In this document: positions 59,291 through 64,000 of the stretch, piece by piece | How positions within the stretch are numbered: position 1 is the first letter of the stretch | How the letters are laid out: each line of letters starts with the position of its first letter | Assembly (NCBI RefSeq): GCF_900116205.1 | Contig: NZ_FOZS01000002.1 | Span: forward strand, 186,001 to 250,000 | Source: Halostagnicola kamekurae | GTDB taxonomy: Archaea; Halobacteriota; Halobacteria; Halobacteriales; Natrialbaceae | DNA: 64,000 nucleotides | Direction: 5' to 3' | The notes under the pieces: model-generated | What the model was told of the DNA's origin: nothing | The model's database searches: none | Seen by the model: only the letters and a program-made list of their open reading frames with translations | Program-made: the position numbers and the translations under genes

Positions 59291-59605
59291 CAATAAACCA
59301 TGCAATTGAGGTGCATATAAATTTCCTCGATCCAAAAATATGTGTTATCTATTGTCAATAACCTACTATACTATTACCTTAGTAGATAGAAGGGAAGAAA
59401 AGTCAAAAATATTAGTATAATGGGTTATAGCGTAAAAGTCGAAGACTCTCGAATATAGAGGTTGTTTTAGATTCTGAATAGCTGATGAGACGAATCGTAC
59501 GGATCTAACGATTACAGAGAGACGATTATTGGCATAAATTTAGTCAGAGTGCAGTTTCTAGTTAGGCCAGTTTGAGGAACGAGAAGGTCGTAGAGGTAGT
59601 TTGGA
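59291..59605. other. AT-rich region, no gene seen
   Basis: 315 bp of strongly AT-rich DNA (59330-59500 is the lowest-GC part of the window). No ORF, tRNA or repeat is supported. It may carry the promoter of copy B, and probably belongs to an old insertion with the transposase remnant that follows. Confidence 0.5.
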
Positions 59606-60299
59606 ATGACACTCGTAGACCTGCTCAGTGAGCCCTAAGCGGCGGAATTTGATGAAGCTTGGGAGCGTGAGCGGACGGCGATTGCGTCAGGATGTTCGCC
59701 GTCCGGCTCCACGCGACCGGGTGTTCGCTTCGATAGACACAAGCAATTCTTCGTTTGATCGACGTTGAACGTTCTCACCAAGCGATTTGGAACTGGGTAC
59801 ATCGGCTGACTGACAGCGTTCCAGACCCGCCGACGTCCACGAGAGTAAAGCTCTCGTGCGGCCCATCAGAACGCGATGCGTTCTGAGGACGGCTTCGCCA
59901 TCGCGGCTCGTCATTGATGAAACAGCTGTCAAGATTAACGGCGGGTGGTCTTGGGTATATGATGCAATAGACCTAGACTCGCGACTGATTCTCGATGTCG
60001 CAGTCTTTGGACGCCGAGGCACCGATCCAGCCGCTGCGTTCCTCCATCGATTGACCGAGAAACACGATCTCTCTGACACGGTGTTTCTCGTCGATGGCTA
60101 CGGATATCTGACTGATCTCTCTCGATTAGGATTGGGCGGTCAGCTCGACTATGTCGAAAGAAACCTGATTGAAAAGTGGTTTCACACCTTGAAAATGAGA
60201 GTTGACCGCTTCCATAACTCGTGGGTGGATAGTCGAGCGAGCGTCAGAGACTAGCTTGAACAGTTCGTACACTACTACAACACACAACGACCGAACTAA
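59606..60299 (+). pseudogene. Decayed IS6-family (ISH14/15-like) transposase
   Basis: Pieces of a transposase can be read in different frames. ATG 59606 gives MTLVDLLSEP then TAA; ERSHQAIWNWVHRL (about 59770-59812) follows in another frame; from 59910 a third frame runs IDETAVKINGGWSW, LDSRLILDVAVFG, RGTDPAAAFLH, ERNLIEKWFHTLKMR and ends at TAG 60252-60254, which replaces the Trp expected before LEQFVHYYNTQRPN. The DDE residues of IS6 elements are partly visible (Asp in IDETAV, Asp in FLVDG, Glu in RNLIEKW). At least one frameshift, several stops and an extra segment around 59850-59910 show that it is dead. Confidence 0.88.
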
Positions 60300-60302
60300 T
60301 AA

Positions 60303-60335
60303 CTTGACTTACAGATGATGATGGAGGTGCTAAAC
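60303..60335 (+). mobile_element. Probable right terminal sequence of the IS6-type element
   Basis: CTTACAGATGATGATGGAGG and GTGCTAAAC directly follow the transposase end and resemble terminal inverted repeats of haloarchaeal IS6-type elements. A matching left end was not found upstream of 59606, so the element is incomplete or the left end has decayed. Confidence 0.35.
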
Positions 60336-60943
60336 TAGACAGTGCCGTATTCGTCATCTAGTCAACAATCATATGGCTAATTGCGGCCGCCGCGATGCTT
60401 GCAGTTCCCATCCCACTGGAACGGCGATCGGTTCGGGCTGGGTTGCTCGAGAGCCGTACTTCCTCGCCGGAAAATCGTGACTTGCGCAAACGGTGATGGG
60501 TTGTCGTAACGCGGTTAGTCGCTGAAGGACGACGCCTCGAATCGTTTGTCGGAGCAAGCTCCGGTGTTCGCTCGTCGTTCCCGAACGGCCGTGACACTGC
60601 GATATGAAGGCCCGATGCGTTTCCGCACTCGTAGTGAGCGGATCGACGGATGAAGCGAGCCCTCGAGCTGTGAGTCGCCGTCTCTCGGTCGCCGCGATTC
60701 GATATCATTTAACCGATGTATGTCTGTAATAGTGCGAAAACAATCATAAAATTATTTTTGATATATTTGGCAGGCGATCCGAATAGACGGAATCGGTAAT
60801 CGGGGGTCGACCGAGAGAAGCTACCGGGCTGGGAGGCCGAAACGCGACGGCGAGCGTCGAGCGGCGGAGACTGTAGCCGCCGTTCGCGAGTTGGCCTTCG
60901 GCGATCGGATCGATCGGTCGGGAGGGAGACGAGATCGGTGCGA
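60336..60943. other. Gene-poor region, possible 3' remnant of a membrane protein
   Basis: 608 bp. A plus-strand frame from about 60363 to TGA 60502 reads STIIWLIAAAAMLAVPIPLE, a hydrophobic stretch then Arg-rich sequence; it could be the tail of a membrane protein cut by the IS6-type element. The block 60720-60780 is AT-rich. No intact gene. Confidence 0.3.
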
Positions 60944-61840
60944 TCACGAGGCGGTAGTCACGACGTACACGCCGAGCGCCATGAGTAGCCCACCGATGAA
61001 GAATTCAGTGCCGATCGATTCGCCCAGTACCACGGCGCCGAGTGCCGCACCGACGATCGGTTGGGCGAAAAAGAACACCGCAACCGTTCCCGCGTCGGTG
61101 ACTTCCATCCCCTTGTACCAACAGTACCAGGCGACGGCGGTACTCAGAACCCCCAGGTAGAGGACGGCTGCCACGAGCGGTCCGGTTACCGAAACCGATC
61201 GTATCGTCGCGTCCGTGAACCGGAGTTCGACCGGTACCAGTACCGCTAGCAGCGGAACTGCGAGCACCGTCGAGTACGTCGCGGTTTCGAGGGCCGAATA
61301 CCGACGAATCAGCGGCTTTCCACACACCGTGTAGGCCGCCCACCCGGCACTCGCGACGACGAGAAAGCCGATCCCCGCTGCACTTCCCGCCCCGATCGTC
61401 GCTAGTTCGTACTGACCGGAGAGGACGAAAACCGTACCCCCGATCGCGAGAACCGTGCCAGCGAGTTTTCGAAGCGTGAGTTCTTCCTTGAGAAAGCCGA
61501 CGCCGAGACCCAGCGTGAAGACGGGCGTGAGGACAGTTATGAGGGATCCCTCGCTCGCCGTCGTCAGGTCCGTCCCGACGAACTGCGTCCCCATCGTGAC
61601 CGCGACCCAGACGCCGAGGACGGCGAATCCCTGCCAGTCCCTGCGCGTAAACGACCGCCGAGGGTACGCGACGCGAACCACTCCGAGAAGGACGGCCGCG
61701 CCGATAAAAACCCGTAGAAACGCCAGCGTTACCGGAGGAATCGACTGAAAGCCCCATTTACTGACGACGTACATTCCACCCCAGAGGATCGCTGCGAACG
61801 ACGGCACGAAGAGGACTATTTTCGAGCGAGGATCGTCCAT
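60944..61840 (-). CDS. EamA-family (DMT superfamily) transporter
   Basis: 298 residues from MDDPRSKIV at 61840; the frame extends 26 codons upstream without a good start. Ten membrane helices in two EamA repeats: the first starts AAILWGGMYVVSKWGF, the second SAGWAAYTVCGKPLIRRYS (about 172-190). FFFAQPIVGAALGAVVLGE near the end is typical. Such permeases export or import amino acids, nucleotides or other metabolites. No operon partner. Confidence 0.9.
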   Translation of the reverse strand: MDDPRSKIVLFVPSFAAILWGGMYVVSKWGFQSIPPVTLAFLRVFIGAAVLLGVVRVAYPRRSFTRRDWQGFAVLGVWVAVTMGTQFVGTDLTTASEGSLITVLTPVFTLGLGVGFLKEELTLRKLAGTVLAIGGTVFVLSGQYELATIGAGSAAGIGFLVVASAGWAAYTVCGKPLIRRYSALETATYSTVLAVPLLAVLVPVELRFTDATIRSVSVTGPLVAAVLYLGVLSTAVAWYCWYKGMEVTDAGTVAVFFFAQPIVGAALGAVVLGESIGTEFFIGGLLMALGVYVVTTAS

Positions 61841-62052
61841 AGTGGCGAACGTGGACACACCGAAAAGAGCGTAACGGAACTCGCTCCTCGAGCGGTGCTT
61901 TTCGCCCTCTCGGGACAAACACCTGTACGACAGGACCCGGGTTGGAGATCCTTCGTCGATATATGGAGCAGAATCGGTCGACGAATCCGGATCAACGAGC
62001 GGTCCCGAGACGAGCGATCGCGCAGGGAGGCGACCGAGTGGAGGGCTTCGCC
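61841..62052. other. Intergenic region, no gene seen
   Basis: 212 bp between the EamA transporter and the small gene of the symporter operon. It includes a promoter for the transporter but no clear consensus. Confidence 0.4.
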
Positions 62053-62565
62053 TCAGTCCGTTAGCGGCATCTCCGTGCCGCGGACGCTATCGACGATGAC
62101 GTCCCCGTCGGGTCGAGACGCGATCCAGAACAGTTTGTGGGCGTCGACCGACCGCTCGAAGGTCAGTTCCGGGGCGGAGCCGACGGCGACTTTCCGGAGG
62201 GTCCACGTGAACACCGCGTCTTCGGCCTTGTCGCGGACCTGCGCGTCGGAGAGTTCGGACGGGAGGATGAGCACGTCGTCGACCGTTTCCGTAACGGTCT
62301 CGGGAAACACGTCGGCCCGGACGGCGAGCCGGCGAGAGCGGTCGACGCTGACGACGTACTCGACGTCGCGGGCCGAAATCAGTGGCCGTTCGATCGTCGC
62401 GACAGCGTCGTAGATCCGGTACGGGTACGCGACGGCACCGACCCGACCGCTCGAGTCGACGTCCTCGCGCGTCACCATCGGCTCGATGACGGTGAGGGCC
62501 GCGCGTTCGCGTCGCTCGCCCGTGACGGTCGCGGGCTCGAACGGCTGCCGACGCGCGTCGCTCAT
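62053..62565 (-). CDS. Small soluble protein in the symporter operon
   Basis: 170 residues. No signal peptide or membrane segment. It is alpha-beta with LTVIEPMVTREDV, PYRIYDAVATIERPL, VEYVVSVDRSRRLAVRADV and FWIASRPDGDVIVD. Its ATG directly follows the TAA of the symporter gene (TAAATG), so it is translationally coupled. It could be a regulatory or accessory subunit of the transporter. I do not recognise the family. Confidence 0.7.
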   Translation of the reverse strand: MSDARRQPFEPATVTGERRERAALTVIEPMVTREDVDSSGRVGAVAYPYRIYDAVATIERPLISARDVEYVVSVDRSRRLAVRADVFPETVTETVDDVLILPSELSDAQVRDKAEDAVFTWTLRKVAVGSAPELTFERSVDAHKLFWIASRPDGDVIVDSVRGTEMPLTD

Positions 62566-64000
62566 TTACTCGTCACCCTCGTCCCAGTACTCGCTGGCGC
62601 TGACGTGTGCGCGAATGGTGTCGGTCTCCGTGACGGCCTTGGGATCGACGTCGCGGCCACCGTCGGTCACGTACTCGGGGGTACCGGTCGGACCGTCGGC
62701 GCTCGAGAGAGCCGAGAGCGGTTTGTTGAAGGACTCGAAATGATCGTCGATATCCTCCGGCGGCGTCGTCAAAAGCGAGACGACGATGAGCGTCGCCGTC
62801 GAGAGGATGAACGCGGGGAAGAGCCCGTAGACCCCGATCAGTCCCGTGAGGAACGCCGACCCCTCGACGGCCCCCATGAGCCCGGTCAGTTCGAGGACGG
62901 TCGACAGCTGTGTCCAGAGGACCATCGTCGTAGTGCCGACGATCATGCTCGCGACGGATCCCGTCGCGGTGACCCGCTTCCACCACACGGCCGCGATGAG
63001 CGTCGGTCCGATGGCCGCACCGAGGCCGCCCCACGCGTAGTCGAGGACGAGCGTGTAGATCGGCGTGTTCTGTGCGAGGAAAGCGAACGCGATACTCGCC
63101 GCTCCGAGTCCGAGCGTGACGTACTGGGAGTAGCGAACGAGCGTCTCCTGACTCGCGTCCGGGTTGACGTATCCGTGGTAGACGTCCTCGACGATAGCGC
63201 TCGTCGCGACGAGTAGCTGTGAGTCCGCACTGGACATCATCGCGGCGAGCGCGGCCGCCAGGATGATTCCCGCGATCGCACCGGGGAAGAACTCGAGCGT
63301 GAGCAGCGGCATGACGTTGTTCGGGTCCTCGATACCGCCCTGCCCGAAGGCGACCAGTGCGTACAGCCCGACGAAGCCGGCGCCGATGTACGCGACGAAC
63401 ATGAACAGCTGGGCGACCAATGCCGCGAGGCGGATGTTCTTTACCTCGTCGATCCCCATGAACCGCACCATCACGTGCGGGTTTCCGGGAATCCCGAGCC
63501 CGATAGCGGCGTAGCTGATGATCCCGAAGATGGCGGCCCAACCCGTCATCCCGGCCGTGACGCTCGTGAACGAACTCCCGACGGACTCGAGCTCACTGAA
63601 CGGGAGCCCGTAGTTGGTAAACGCGATGATCGGCAGGATGATGAACGCAATCAGGATGATCGCGCCCTGTACGTAGTCGGACCACGCGACGGCGAAGTAG
63701 CCGCCGAGCATGGTGTAACCGACGACGATGACGCCGCCGCCGAGGATCCCGACCACCGACGAAACGCCGGTGAGAACCTCGAGCAGCGTCCCGGCGGCGA
63801 CGATCTGTGCGCCCACGTATCCTCCCTCGAAGATCATCAGGACGATCGCGGAGACGCCTTTGACGTACCCGGTATCGTCCTGTAGCCGCGTCTCGAAAAA
63901 GGTCGGCAGCGTGACCGCCTTCACGATCTCCGTGTACTTCCGGAGACGTTTTGCGATCCCGGCCCACGCGAACAGGTCAGCGGGAATCATTCCGAGCCCG
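62566..64000 (-). CDS. Sodium:solute symporter (SSS family), N-terminus outside the window
   Basis: The last 478 residues are visible; the frame continues past the right edge (GLGMIPADLFAW at the edge), so the real start is beyond 64000 and the internal ATG at 63990 is not the start. About ten membrane segments are present. SSS motifs: TLPTFFETRLQDD, SYAAIGLGIPGNPHVMVRFM and GFVGLYALVAFG, and AAALAAMMSSADSQLLVATS (about 220-239 of the visible part), the sodium-site helix. The C-terminal tail is acidic and cytoplasmic. Proline or pantothenate-like carboxylates are typical substrates; not decidable here. Confidence 0.9.
   Translation of the reverse strand, partial: GLGMIPADLFAWAGIAKRLRKYTEIVKAVTLPTFFETRLQDDTGYVKGVSAIVLMIFEGGYVGAQIVAAGTLLEVLTGVSSVVGILGGGVIVVGYTMLGGYFAVAWSDYVQGAIILIAFIILPIIAFTNYGLPFSELESVGSSFTSVTAGMTGWAAIFGIISYAAIGLGIPGNPHVMVRFMGIDEVKNIRLAALVAQLFMFVAYIGAGFVGLYALVAFGQGGIEDPNNVMPLLTLEFFPGAIAGIILAAALAAMMSSADSQLLVATSAIVEDVYHGYVNPDASQETLVRYSQYVTLGLGAASIAFAFLAQNTPIYTLVLDYAWGGLGAAIGPTLIAAVWWKRVTATGSVASMIVGTTTMVLWTQLSTVLELTGLMGAVEGSAFLTGLIGVYGLFPAFILSTATLIVVSLLTTPPEDIDDHFESFNKPLSALSSADGPTGTPEYVTDGGRDVDPKAVTETDTIRAHVSASEYWDEGDE

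Noticed and set aside
60358-60708. 116-codon minus-strand ORF near the transposase remnant
   Set aside because: Arg/Ser-rich composition, no start signal and no resemblance to any family.

Overview
The window is a chromosomal segment from a halophilic archaeon (class Halobacteria). The style of the sequence fits the Natrialbales (Natrinema/Haloterrigena-like), but genus is not provable here. Evidence: high GC with frequent CTCGAG; very acidic proteins; many genes starting at the ATG 22-30 bp after a TTTAA/TTTATA-like TATA box (leaderless transcripts), with Shine-Dalgarno sites mainly inside operons; Tat signal peptides, lipoboxes and a PGF-CTERM anchor; a fused doublet histone; an archaeal RNase P RNA; and two tRNA genes with introns bounded by bulge-helix-bulge motifs.

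Layout. 0-8.9 kb: a haloarchaeal type IV pilus/secretion-like cluster. On the minus strand are a HerA/FtsK-like ATPase and two small membrane-anchored pseudopilin-like proteins. On the plus strand are a membrane-anchored protein, the PilB-type ATPase, the PilC/TadC-type membrane protein and another anchored protein, followed by a PGF-CTERM surface protein. 8.9-11.3 kb: an intron-containing tRNA(CAU) followed by gene-poor accessory DNA with a previously easy-to-miss 47-aa zinc-finger protein, gene remnants, a stand-alone IS630-type HTH protein and a small lipoprotein. 11.4-24.2 kb: a TPP enzyme, a phosphodiesterase, an HtrA-type protease, a tandem universal stress protein, tRNA-Thr and an enoyl-CoA hydratase, then an interleaved NAD-salvage set (nadE, a nicotinamidase-like hydrolase, nicotinate phosphoribosyltransferase). 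24.3-30.4 kb: an information-processing block with an AMMECR1 protein, RNase P RNA, tRNA-Asn (intron), CCA-adding enzyme, and an RPA / histone / histone-deacetylase-like run on the minus strand.

30.6-31.7 kb: tRNA-Arg followed by several fragments of its own 3' end (integration scar) and an AT-richer lipoprotein. 31.7-48.3 kb: mostly metabolic and housekeeping genes: acyl-CoA synthetase, thiolase, thioesterase, TspO, MoaB, PAP2 phosphatase, lipoate ligase-like protein and a large FAD/Fe-S dehydrogenase. It also contains a Doc toxin with a tiny overlapping downstream gene, and a likely leaderless 39-codon ORF coupled to its neighbour. 48.3-50.6 kb: a lower-GC island with an MNT nucleotidyltransferase/HEPN pair (the HEPN gene has an in-frame stop) and a winged-helix/membrane-protein pair. 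50.6-56.4 kb: fused siroheme decarboxylase, a TrpD-family protein, an SDR enzyme, an aspartoacylase-like protein and cyclophilin. 56.4-60.9 kb: two DUF6498-like membrane paralogues flanking a Tat-exported protein, then AT-rich DNA with a decayed IS6-type transposase. 60.9-64 kb: an EamA transporter and a sodium:solute symporter (cut by the right edge) contiguous with a small partner gene.

The best candidates for new biology are small or structural: the Doc/57-aa pair with reversed order, the MNT-wHTH/HEPN module with its in-frame stop, the coupled 39-codon ORF, the tRNA-Asn intron, gene-tail tandem duplications at two unrelated genes, paired palindromes in the pilus cluster, and a promoter-hairpin candidate RNA upstream of tRNA-Arg. 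No CRISPR array or rRNA gene was seen.
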